From NCBI GenBank assembly GCA_009823395.1, contig CM020514.1:3062966-3126965 (forward strand): 64,000 bases of DNA, read 5' to 3'. The notes under the pieces are model-generated. The model did not search any database. It worked only from the letters and a program-made list of their open reading frames with translations, and was not told where the DNA came from. This DNA comes from Thamnaconus septentrionalis (lineage: Eukaryota; Chordata; Actinopteri; Tetraodontiformes; Monacanthidae). Position numbers and translations under genes: made by a program. The stretch's first letter is position 1, and each line of letters starts with the position of its first letter. Below, in pieces: positions 1 to 10,852 of this stretch.

Positions 1-404
1 CCCCGTCAAAATAGAACCCGCAGTCTCTCCCAACGTGGTGTTGCTAGGCAGTTTCTAAGCCAAGCTAGGTTTGCTTAAGCCAAGCAATAAAAAAGTGTTG
101 TGATTGTTAGGAATTAAAGATAGAGTAAATAAAATAAATAAAACATGTACACATACAGCAATCAATGAAATTTGATAATAACAAGTATAAATCTAAGTAA
201 GTTTGTCTGCCCCATATGCATCCCTCCATTCATTACTTGTGCAAACAGTGTCTTATTGAGAAGTGCAACACGAATATTAATGATTTTAATTTAAATAACG
301 ATGAAAAAGAACAGAGCAATTGCTGGAACAAAAAAGAAAAAAAATATCAGCAATTTCAAACTCTTAGATTTGTGTGTATTCATATTTTTATTTGTGTGTT
401 ACAG

Positions 405-3400
405 GTCGAGAACGCTCAAAACGACACAGTTGGCGAACTCCTCCACAGCACACCTACGGTAAGACCACCAGTTTCCAAGTGTTTGATAATAATAATAACA
501 CATGCTCCCATAGTTTGTCCTCTCCTCCACCACGTACTGCCACACGTTTTGGCCTCTTTGCTTGTGAATACGCCGAGTTAAACGTGTGACATTGTGCTCA
601 GAAGGATTGGAGGCAAAGTTTCCAACTCGGCCGCCTCCATCATCCTGGACTCGGACAGCGAAGAAGAGCCCAACAGGAAGGGGGCGGCGAGCCGCAAGCG
701 ACGCCTCAGCAGTTGTCTGGCCGATGACGGCGAGCGAGCAGAAGAGGTGAACTCCTGCTGACAAACCATATATATGTATATATATATATATATGTATGTA
801 TGTGCATCTGTATGTATATGTATATGGATATACATGTATATATATATACATAGTATACATTGTTTATTATGTATATGTTCATAAATGTTAGACCTACATG
901 CAGTTGTTTTTTTTTATAAATACAATCGCGTTTGATTTCAGCGGAAAACTGCAGTAGATCCGGCCGACTTTGGTGGGAATATCGACGACGACGACATGCT
1001 GGAAGCGGTGCTGGAGATCAGCCGGCAGGAAGCCGCACTGTCGGCGCCCGCGCCCATGGAGGACGAACCCACCAGCAGCCCAGACACCGGCTTCGGGGAC
1101 ACGGAGGCTCACGACCTGGCCTACCATGCAGACCTGCTGGAGGCAGACGCCAAACAGCCTGCAGGTAGTCCGCCGCCACCGCCGTCACTGTGCTGAAGTA
1201 GCTCAGACTTGGTGGTGATGGGTGTTGAGTGCTCATGGGACGTGGCGTGTGTGTGTGTGTGTGACTGAATGACAGGGCTGAACGATGAATCGCATTTGCG
1301 GTAACATCGCGATAGGACAAAACAAGGTTTTCGAACCGCAAAGGCTGAGATCTGGTCACGTGACTTGCGAGCGGCACGCAGCAAAGCAAAGTCGGTAGTA
1401 AGAGAAGTCGATGCTGCGACGAGCATAATAATAAACGACTCTGCGACTCAAGTGGTCGTTTCAGCATCTGCATTTTCTCTGTGAGGGCAGTGTTTTGATA
1501 CAAGTCAACAGTATTAAACAAAATCATTCTAAGCCCTTTTAAAATGTCTTTCACAAAAACAACCCAAAACACTAGTAGATAAATAAAGGGTCTTTCATAT
1601 TAATTCATGCTTCATTTGCTCTTATCTTAACATCAGCCTAGCCTGTAAAAAGAACAATTTATGAACAATATATCTGATAATGTTTATTATAATACACATC
1701 ATTTTTGTTTGTGGAAAAATACATGAGAAAAAGATAAAACAGTAATCGCAAATTAAATCGCAATAGTGAGGGGAAAAAAACATACTTACATTATTTTCCA
1801 TAATCGTTGAGCCCCAATGAATGATGAGTCGGCATCTCCCTTGAAAGTTTCTCAACTAATTGAGCCAAGATGATGGAAATGAGTAGGGATGCACCGATAG
1901 CACTTCTTTGCAGAATGAGTAGGGTACGAGTACTTGCATTTCAGTACTTCCTCTGTTGAAGATGGAGAGAAGAGCGCCATCTGTACTAGTTACTTTGATT
2001 TTTTTTACTTATTTTTCCACATATGTTCTTTTATTCCTCAGCATGTTTTTCTAGAACATCGGTGACCGTCACAAGTTTCACTGCAGTACAAACACAAAAT
2101 TTAACAAATCTGTCATATAAGTACATATACAAATGGTATCGGCGTTGTGGTATCAGCACGTGTTTTACGAGTAGAGTACTGAACTCCAGTATTGGTACAG
2201 ATACCCATTACCGATATCGGTACTGGTATCGGTACCGATACCCGATACTGGTATCGGTACCGATACCCGATAATGGTATCGGTACATCAGACTAGCAAAC
2301 CAGCAGATGATTGGCCGTTCATTCCGCTCTTGTTGTCGTGGGTTTTCCCGGATATTTTAAAGGAAACCACACGAGTAGCCGAACAACAACCGAAGGGCGT
2401 CTGCGTTAACGATGAACTCTCTCGCTCTCAGATGGTTTGGACTCCCTGGACTTGACCATGGACGAGAACAAAGAGAACCAGACCCCGGAGGTGGTGCAGC
2501 AGCAAGGAGAGCTGGACTGGGTCCAGCAGTACAGCCTGGACCAGGAGAGGGAAGAGCAGGAGCTGCAGCAGGCGCTGGCCCAGAGCCTCCAGGAGCATGT
2601 AAGACTGGATTCCTTCTGTTCTTTCTCAGTTCACTCTTTGCACTCTTTTTAATTCTTCTCTTTGCACTGCATGTGCTGCTGTGCCATGCAAATTCCCCCA
2701 ATGTGGGATAAAAAAAAAAAAAAAAAAAGGGCATTCTTATTCTTAAAAGCCGCTTGACAACAGAGTTTTTGCACGGTGGTCCAGTACTGCAGCACCGCAG
2801 AGGGAACAACAAGCCTGCAGCGGTTCAGTGTTATTTTAATACAGTCGTGATCCTTTCTTTCCTTCCTTCCTCCACCACCAAAGCTGTATTATTCTATTCA
2901 GTTCTCCTGTGTCTGATCCGCCACCGTGTTTCGCCACTATTAACACCTTTTTCCCCATCCAGGAGGCTCAAGAGATGCGAGAGGACGACGACCTGAAGAG
3001 AGCCACCGAGCTCAGTTTGCAAGGTTGGAACAAAGACTCAGAATATTTTGTCTGCAACTTAAAAGGCTTCAAAATAATGGCATTGAGGATCTCGGAAAAT
3101 TATTTAATATTAGCAGTGAGATGATGATCTAGACTTGAAACTCATTTGTTCAAGATGGCCTACCCTCTTTGACTTACTTTATTTTATATCATTTATTTAT
3201 TTACTTTTTCTTTATTGCATTTGTTTTATCTTCATAACGTGTCCTTGAGTGTTGAGAAAGGCGCTTAAAAATAAAATGTATCATTTTATTATTATGGTAG
3301 GTCAGCATAATGGGGTCACTTACCTACGTTGTCATTGATCTTTACAACAATCAAGTTTGTGTCATTTTTTTCAATGATAAACTAGAAAGCAGATAATCTC

Positions 3401-5330
3401 ACCGCTTCTAAACTGACAACTTGAGAAGAATCCTCCCAGCTGATTATGATGCAGTTTAATGAGTCTGATTCCACAGTGACAATATATATGCGCCCCACCC
3501 CTCCATCCCCTCCAACAGAGTTCAACAACTCCCTGCCCGAGCTGCTCTGCTCAGACGACGACTCTGGCAACGAGGACGTGTTGGACATGGAGTACACCGA
3601 GGCGGAGGCCGAGAGCCTGAAGAGGAACGCCGAGGTGAGCGCCCGTCCGCACCGCGTTGACATGCGATGTACACGATGCACGCGCTCGCACAAAAATCAA
3701 ACCAGATCAGCTATATTTTTGAATTGGCTAACTGCTAATAACGGAATATCTCCCTTTGTGTTGTATCTCATCATTTCTTTCCATCAACAATCTTCAGACT
3801 GGAGACTTGGCCAACTCTTTCAGACTCATCAGTGTTGTCAGCCACATCGGGAGCACATCTTCCTCTGGTATACAAATGTTTTTTTCTTCTTTCCTTAAAT
3901 GTTGTGTGACGGCACTCGAACCTGTTTGCGAAAACAAAAATAAAAATCTTGCTGTCGTCTCTTTCTAACTTTAGAGGTTAAGCGTGTCATTTTTGGTGAT
4001 TCTGAGAGGAAACGGCGCCATCAAGTGTTTAGATTTTAGATTGAGTTTGCCAGTGAGTTATGGTGGCCTTAATCCATATATATTCTTATATATAAATAGG
4101 ATCCGGTCTAAGGGCAGGAAAACCAAATCACTTTTATAGTTATGCGATTAGACACTTTAATTAGCGTATTTATGGGCAGAGTATTAAGCTTTTACCAGTA
4201 TAATAATCATGAATGGAGCCAAATTTTACACACTGGACTTTTAAGTCACACAGTGAAGATATATTCATCCATTCTACAGTATACGTTCTCCCTTCACATA
4301 TTTCTATTTTATTGGTCCCAGGTCATTACATCAGTGATGTGTTCGACATGAAGAAGCAGTCGTGGCTGACCTACAATGACCTGGATGTGTCGCGCACACA
4401 GGAAGCCGCCGTCCAGCGAGACCGCGATCGCAGCGGATACATCTTCTTCTATATGCACAAGTGAGTCAGTGCTGATTGTTTTGTAAAAAGTGTGCGTGAG
4501 TACAATAATGGACCTTGATTTAAAAAAAATGACAAGTGTGGACAAAGCCAAACAGTCCCATTTACAGAGAAGACGTTGACAAAGTGTTGAGCCTTTAATG
4601 GCTGAACAGACACAATAATAAATAGTGTTTGTTCAAATTTGTGAAATATATCAGGCTGCTTAGTTGGATGAAAACAAACTGACCTCTCCAACACCTTGTG
4701 ACATCATTATGATTGACTCCACAGTTTGACCAAGGGGGAGGGAAAAAAGTTGATATAATTTAAAACTACACAAGGCAGCGTCTTAAAATCGCCACGGCTT
4801 TTGTGAAAATGACTCAATATTTAATGTTGTGGAGTTGAGTCTAAAATTAAATATTAAGAATTTAACTGCACCCAAAGTGTCCAATAAGACAGTTGCAAAA
4901 ATCCCCACAGCCTCTGGTCTTCGTCACCCTCTTAAAGAGGATGTGTAGTGGTTTATGCATAGCATAAAGGCAAAATAACAAAACAAAAAAAACCACGTTG
5001 TATGCAGTCTTATTTGATTTTAAATGTCAAAATTGATTTTGTGGCTGCCAGTGTGTTCTTTACTGGGGGAAACGGGTCCGAATGGCTCATTGAGTGGTAA
5101 AGGTTGCTGACGCCTGACTTGAACATAGAGGAAAAAGATATGTTTTTACTTGTTGAAACAACTTTTGGCTTGTATCAGTGACGATCCTCCTGCGAGGTTT
5201 GTGACTCTGACCGATCCCCTTCCCGCGTGTGCCTCGCAGGGATGTGTTTGAGCAGCTGTCGGAAATGGAGAGATCTGGAGGCAGCGGCGCCGCGTCCGAG
5301 GCGGGAAGAAACGTCCTGCAGCCGCTTTAA
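405..5330 (+). CDS. usp37: Ubiquitin carboxyl-terminal hydrolase 37 (3' part, nine exons)
   Basis: A cysteine protease that removes ubiquitin chains; in vertebrates USP37 acts in the nucleus on cell-cycle substrates. The exons I assign are 405-458, 602-746, 942-1164, 2432-2598, 2963-3023, 3519-3634, 3798-3867, 4322-4460 and 5240-5330. All have AG/GT borders and consistent phases, and the stop is at 5328-5330. Encoded in order are an acidic serine-rich stretch (LDSDSEEE), a first ubiquitin-interacting motif (LEAVLEISRQEA), a second (EEQELQQALAQSLQE), a third (DDLKRATELSLQ), then the histidine box of the catalytic domain (SHIGSTSSSGHYISDV, with His in GHY) and the end of the fold (YNDL...DRSGYIFFYMH). 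The split of the catalytic domain by UIMs is diagnostic of USP37 within the USP26/29/37 group. The first exon here enters in phase 2, so the gene starts upstream of the window. The tail after FFYMHK is short and ends NVLQPL. It converges on ybey. Confidence 0.95.
1884..2295. mobile_element. MITE with GTATCGGTACCGATAC palindromes (usp37 intron)
   Basis: Opens TAGGGATGCACCGATA. It ends in an array of nested palindromes built from GTATCGG / CCGATAC units (about 2120-2285). Relatives occur at 10881-11160, 17675-17757 and 34346-34677. Confidence 0.65.
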
Positions 5331-5973
5331 GTTCCGCAAACCTTCTCGGGCAGCCTCCCGCAACTTTTCGAACGCCCCCTCCCTCCCCCAACCCTCTTCC
5401 CGTGGGCGGAGTCTAAACGGCCTTGGATACTGACACTATTGACTCCGCCGTCCTCCCCCTGGTCTCCTTCGGGCACTTCGTTCTCTCGACAGGTCACGCG
5501 CGCCGAGTTAGCACTTGTTCGCGGCGACGCAGGTTTCAGACGAAATAAAAACACGCGGCTAAAACGTTCCGTGGATCAAATCTGCCTCCCCGACACCAAG
5601 GCCGTTTTTTTCCGTTGCTGCGCTTTTTACCAAGCAGCTGTTTTTTTTGTAAAGTTACTTCATCGTTTCCTGACATTTGTTCGGACGCCACTAAATGCAG
5701 ACTTTTACTTCAGAAGCAACTGATCAACTCTCGGAAGCAGCTGGTGCTTCGTAGATTGTATGCTAGACCAACCCTTTATTTCCCAGATGAACTAAATAAA
5801 GGTATATTCTATGTTGGAGTATAAGCTATTATAGTTAGATGGTTGGTGTCTTTGGCGGGTACATCGGGTGCAATATTTGTATGTTTCTGGCATTAACTGG
5901 CCGACTCAAATGAGCTTTCAGTAATGGGGTGAGTGGATGTTTGGTTGCTTTTTCATGCTTTATCTAAAACTTA

Positions 5974-6010
<37 letters not shown>

Positions 6011-6280
6011 TTGTCTTCAGACTATAGATTATTTTTTTTTCTCTAAAAATCATTAGCCCAATAAATAACAAAGCCTATATTACTGATCGTCTTCAGTAAT
6101 CTCACTTTATGCATTTTTTTTTTGTTTTGTTTTTTTTTAAATTCCGACCTTGTACCTCCCGAGAAAATGTCATGTGTATGCAAGCTTTATTTTCAGTGTT
6201 GCACAACTTTGTTCTTTTTTGTTTGTTTTTTTGGATGTCCATCAACGGTGTTTGAGACAAGAGTTTCCTTTAAATAAAGA
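5331..6280 (+). promoter_or_regulatory. usp37 3' UTR with candidate poly(A) signals
   Basis: Downstream of the usp37 stop there are AATAAA hexamers at 5544-5549, 5795-5800 and 6273-6278. Any of these could end the transcript; the sequence alone does not show which is used. A (GT)n microsatellite lies at about 5979-6009. Confidence 0.45.
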
Positions 6281-7005
6281 AGCCAATACCCCATATTTAT
6301 TGCAGCGTAGGGTTGGTTCTATGTGAATTCACCCATCCACCTGTGTCACTTCAGACTGCGGCCGTGAGTACTTGACAGCCAGAGAAATGATCTGCCATGC
6401 AATATGAATATGAGCGCTTCTAAAATGATGTTGTCTGCTTTGACTGGAATGGTTCCAACAGTTAGAAATTGGTTGTACGGCTCTTATTGGTTTACGGCTG
6501 TGTAAACAAATTCTTATTCTTACTCGCAACACCACTGCGTATCCTTACAACATTGAAATGGAACACATCCAATTCAAATCTCTTCCGATCGCACATCAAT
6601 TCCAAGTATGAGCTCGCGCACCTATTATAAAAATCTGGAGCGACTCCGATTCTGAGTTACTGAAAATCATGCATTGGCAGAATGTGCAGTTCAAAAAAAA
6701 AAAAAAAAAAAATGCGTCAAAGTATTATTTTTGCGCCGTCAGTAGATAACCAGTCAAGGTTTCTCAATTTCCTTAAAGGCCTGCATTGGTTTTTCTGTGA
6801 ATTGTGCTTTCCTGAAACTGCTGTCCCAAATGCTGTCTTGAGGAGGGCCTAATGTATTTGTGACGTGAAAAGAAACGGCTTTTTCTACCCTTCATACACA
6901 AAATGACTCTTCCTAAAGCAGATTTTAATAAAATATTACCAAATACACTGATGGGTTTCCATTTCTGTCGTGTAGGAACGTTCTTTACGCACAAGCGTTT
7001 TGGAA
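6281..7005. other. Intergenic interval between usp37 and ybey
   Basis: No coding potential is recognised. It is AT-rich, with a poly(A) run near 6693-6711. It lies between two convergent genes. Confidence 0.5.
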
Positions 7006-7351
7006 CAGGGGTGAGCAAACTTTTTGACTGGTGGGGCCACAATGGGTTGTAAAATGTGACGGAGGGGCCGGAGCAGATGACTGATCAAAATATATAATGG
7101 TATGTGTAGGAAACGTGCTTTAATGTCAATTGAAAATGAACAAAAGCGTTACAACAAAGAATGTCTTTGAAGCCCCACGGTATTCAGCTCTTTATTGAAC
7201 TGACTCTGAAAACACTGGGGGAAAAAATGGATGAAATAAAGCTATTTTTTGACTGACTGACTATAAAAATAATTTCTTCAAGTTCGCGGGCCGAATTAAA
7301 AAGCTTAAAGAGCCGCATATGGCCCCCGGGCTGTAGTTTGCCCATGCCTGG
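7006..7351. mobile_element. hAT-like non-autonomous element (MITE)
   Basis: The left end reads CAGGGGTGAGCAAACTTTTT and the right end is its imperfect inverted copy (AGTTTGCCCATGCCTGG). The interior has no open frame. The pattern (a 'gone from the totals' type repeat with GGGCCGG and GCCGCATATGGCCC segments) is that of widespread vertebrate Charlie/hAT-type elements. The superfamily assignment is from memory of end sequences, not from a search. Confidence 0.55.
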
Positions 7352-7420
7352 TTGAGAAACAAAAATCTATGAATGGTCTGAAGATACAGACGGCACAAAG
7401 TTGTATGAATAAAAGGTGAA

Positions 7421-7426
7421 TTTATT
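7421..7426 (-). promoter_or_regulatory. ybey poly(A) signal
   Basis: AATAAA read on the minus strand, about 100 bases beyond the ybey stop codon. It is the nearest canonical hexamer. Confidence 0.6.
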
Positions 7427-7524
7427 AAGGTATCAACAGTACAACATATTTATAGAAGAAATAACAATATGAAGCACCACAATGCACTTAGAGAAAGTGC
7501 AAGTCCAAACATGGAATGTCACTG

Positions 7525-8437
7525 TCACCTATCCTGGGTGCATCTCTTCATCAGTGGTTCCAGGCGGCTTCCTGTGAGCCTGTTGTACTCACTCAAAATG
7601 TAACTTTCCTTTTGCAGCATCTGAGGAACAGAAGTTGAGATTGTGAGACTTCACCGTCAATCAGTCTCTCTCATTCTCCTCTTAACTTTTGTCAACCCGA
7701 AAGAAGCCCAGAAGACACTGTGAAACGGGCAGTAGTATCTCTTGAAAGCAAACCTCAGTCCATTCCTCCTCCGTCTCGTGTCTGTAGCCCAACAAGTGAC
7801 AGATGCCGTGGGCGGTGATAGCCTGTGGAACAAAGAGGAACAGTTGATGTTTGCCATCCGGACCGGTATATAGGGGACAGATTTATGGTTCCAGACGAGA
7901 CAAGAAGCCAAAAAAAAAAAAAAAAAAAAAAAAACGACTCACAGTTAGGGTTCCGTGCAGGTCGAGGGAGTCCTTGTGGCACTGTTGCATCACAAACTCC
8001 ACACCCAAAAAGATGTCCCCAAGGTTCAACTCATCCCTGTGGAGGGGACATGGCAACTTACCAGGTCTCAGGTCCTAAAAAAATGTAGAATTTTAATATT
8101 TAAGTTGACATCATACGAGTGAATTTAAAATATATATATACATACAAAAATCCCCAGACAAAAACATACATTGTACACTCTATTTTTTAGTAATAATAGA
8201 GTGTACAACACCTTTAGTCACATTTACCTCGTAGAATGGAAATGAAAGTACATCCGTAGCCAGGTTCTTCTTCCTGTAAATGTGATTTATTTGTCGAATT
8301 CTCTTGTTGTCCACGCAAACGATGCCCAGATCAAATTTCTGGATGCCCAGTATGTGTCTCAGTATGTCCACGTCCCTGCGCAGCCTCGCACGACGAAGAG
8401 GCACCACCTTCTGGAGATTCCGCAGTACTACTCCCAT
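7525..8437 (-). CDS. ybey: YbeY endoribonuclease / metalloprotein (UPF0054), four exons
   Basis: A zinc-dependent single-strand endoribonuclease of the UPF0054 family; the vertebrate protein acts in mitochondria on small ribosomal subunit maturation. Exons on the minus strand are 8437-8228, 8074-7943, 7822-7754 and 7620-7525, all in phase 0. They give 168 residues, about the length of human YBEY (167). The start [12 protein letters not shown] aligns with the family start; an ATG eight codons upstream (8461) is less likely because it lies outside the conserved block. The zinc motif [11 protein letters not shown] (H-x3-H-x5-H) is complete in exon 3. Conserved TDVLSFPF and [10 protein letters not shown] blocks are present. 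The protein ends RCTQDR. An AATAAA on this strand lies at 7421-7426, about 100 bases past the stop. Head-to-head with mcm3ap, as in human 21q22. Confidence 0.95.
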
Positions 8438-8850
8438 TTCACCCCCCAAAAAATGGCACAATTAAAATAACACGTCTTCAAGGGATACCTGTCACATGGG
8501 CAAGATTTAAAGACGGTCCATTTCCGGGGGAAACGATCCACAATAATCCTGCGCAGGAGAGATTATTACGACGGGCTGCTTTCTATTGAGAGCACATTTC
8601 ATTTATTCCGGCCAGTCAGGATTCAAGGTGACGCGTCCCGGCAGCACCAGCGCCGCGTAGTTCCGCAAAATTGCGGGTTCCCCTGGTCGCCTTGACGTAG
8701 CAAGTGAAATAGCACGTCACTTGAAAATAAGATCGTCCTTATCCTGTCCGATATCCAACGAGGGGAAAGGTCGGAGTCACAACATTAGCCATTCAGGGCT
8801 GGAATTGTCCATGTTGAGCGGGGACCGATTATCTTGACGGACCGGAACCG
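8438..8850. promoter_or_regulatory. Shared ybey / mcm3ap bidirectional promoter region
   Basis: This short interval between two divergent housekeeping genes is GC-richer than the surrounding introns. It runs up to a GGACCGGAACCGGATG cluster near 8839-8854, which contains ETS-type GGAA cores. No TATA box is seen near the mcm3ap 5' exon. This is typical of bidirectional promoters, but the promoter call is inference from layout. Confidence 0.5.
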
Positions 8851-9303
8851 GATGTAGAAGAAGTGTGTTGTTTCAAAACGGGCTGAAAAATATAGTTCGT
8901 TACGGAAAAATTTTAAACAAGACTTAAGTCTGGTTTTCCCAGGGAAAATTGATACAGTGCGGAGTTTAAGAGGTAAGGTTTCCTTTAATGTCAGCGTTGT
9001 GCAATACTGCGTTCGCCGTTGATGTGTTTTGTGCCGCCAATAAACAATTTTATTGCTCAACAGTCGAAATGTTCACTGAATTTTAACTAGTCGTTTGCAA
9101 TGCTGCGTTTTGTTTGCAGTCCAGTTCCCCGCGTCTATGCGTATTCTTCATTTTGCTCTTTTAATGCCTTTCCTCTCTTTATTGTGTTTTCAGGCAGAGT
9201 CTTGCGGGGTCGGGCTTGACGCCGAGCATGTGTCCGTGAGAAAAAGCGCCTCGGCCATCAGACCTCGGAGGACCACTGCCGACGAGCCGCCAGTGTCCCT
9301 GCC
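8851..9303 (+). other. mcm3ap 5' UTR (one non-coding exon plus leader of coding exon 1)
   Basis: A probable non-coding exon ends at 8972 (AAGAG|GTAAGG). The coding exon opens after TTTTCAG at 9193. The leader to the ATG at 9304 is 110 bases. The transcription start cannot be fixed from sequence. Confidence 0.5.
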
Positions 9304-10852
9304 ATGAATCCGTCGAATCCATTCGGTGGCGGAGCTTTTCAAGTCCAAGGCAACAATGCAAAGACCGGTTTGTTCCAGTCATTTGGACAGCAGGGCGGCA
9401 GCGCCGCTTCTCAGCCTCAGTCTCTGGGCTTTTTTCCGCGCTCTGCATTTGGACAACCTGCACCTCATGGAAACACCGGATTTGGACAGACGCCGCCGGC
9501 CTTCGGACAGTCGTCCGTGCAGCCCTCCTCGGCTGCCGCTTTGCCTCAAGCGCCAGGTTTCGGACAAGCACCGGCGGCGGCACTGGGCAGCGCGGGTTTC
9601 GGCGGCGGCACGGCGCCAGCTTTTGGTCAGCCCAGCGGCTCCAACCCGAGTTCAGCCTTCGGCCAGGTCCCTACATTCGGCCAGGCTTCGGGATTCAGCA
9701 AACAGCCGGTTAACTTCGGCCTGCAGCCCTCCGGGTTCGGAGACGCTCAGATGACCTCCAGCCCCAACCCCGGCGCCGGACAGACCCAGCCGCTGGGGTT
9801 TGGCCAGCCTTTGTTCGGTCAGCCGTCGGCGACCAGCGTCTCCACCAATACGTTTGGCGCCGTGCAAAGCGTGACTCAGAGCAGGGGCTTCGATGCGTCC
9901 GGCTTCACGTTCAAGCCGTCCAATGAGGCCCTTTTCAAGCCCATCTTCAGCGCCAGCCCAGAGCCCGCCAACCCCCAAAACACGGCCATGTCTGGTTCAC
10001 CCTTTGGCAGCAGTGCCTCGCAGACGAGTGCCGGCACTCTACCAACAGACACCACCTCCCTGTTGACCGGTGCCAAGTCAGGGCCAGTGGGCTTCAGCTT
10101 CTCGCAGCCAGCCGCCACCCCGGCCGTCTCGGCTAAAAGCAACCCGTTAACAACCGGCATTAAAACCGGGCCGTCCAACTCCATGCAGTTCACCTTTTCC
10201 CAGCCGGCAGCCCCCTCCGGTTCCAGCCCTCAGGCAGTGGCCTCGGCCTCGCAGCCCACCACCCCGTCGTCCTTCTCCTTCTCCGTCAAACCCTCTCAGG
10301 GTCCCCAAGCGGCGGCGGCGGCGGCGGCACTTTTCAGCCAGCAGCCGTCGTCGTCTGCGCTCTTCGGGGACTCCAAGTACTCGGCGGTCAAGGCGGACGC
10401 CGTCCCCGAGGACGAGGGCGGCGGCGGCAGCCTCGCAGAAACCAACGTGTTCGCCCGCTTGAGCAAAGGCACCAAGCGCAAGGAAGACCCACTTGTCGCC
10501 GGCCCCCCGGCGAACCCTGACGCGGAGGAGAGCCCGGCAGCCGAGACGGATTCAGCGAGACACCAGCCGAAGAGAGCCCTGCTGAGGTCCCGCGGCCCCG
10601 CTGCGGGTCTGTTTGGTCGGGCGCTCAGTGATCTTCGCAGAGACACCACCACCACCGCCGGCGCCGCCACCGCGATGCCGCCGCCGCCCAAGTACCCGCT
10701 CGCCAAGGAGACGGAGCTGCACGGGTCGATCTGGGAGGAGCCCGGGGAGGTGCAGGTGCAGGTGCAGGGCGCAGGCCCACCTGCTTCAGTGGCCGCGGCA
10801 CCGACACAGAGCCGGGATGTTCTGGTCAAGACTGAGTTTGCTGAAGACATAG
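9304..10852 (+). other. mcm3ap: mcm3ap exon 1: FG-nucleoporin-like region
   Basis: This 516-codon exon is rich in FGQ, GFGQ and FG dipeptides separated by Ser/Pro/Gln/Ala spacers (residues about 1-350), as in FG nucleoporins. This is consistent with docking GANP at the nuclear pore. A run of nine alanines (about residues 338-346) is encoded by GCG/GCC repeats at about 10311-10329. The conserved KGTKRKED block (about residue 390) follows. The 3' part is basic then acidic and ends in [12 protein letters not shown]. The exon is strongly GC-rich, which produces long antisense open frames that I treat as spurious. Confidence 0.9.

Noticed and set aside
1..404. Search for a further upstream usp37 exon
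   Set aside because: No open segment with both splice borders matches the expected preceding USP37 sequence. It reads as intron.
1018..1572. 184-codon antisense frame over the usp37 UIM exon and intron
   Set aside because: It crosses an exon, an intron and a GT-repeat, and the translation is low complexity (HTHTHT). It is a shadow of the sense exon.
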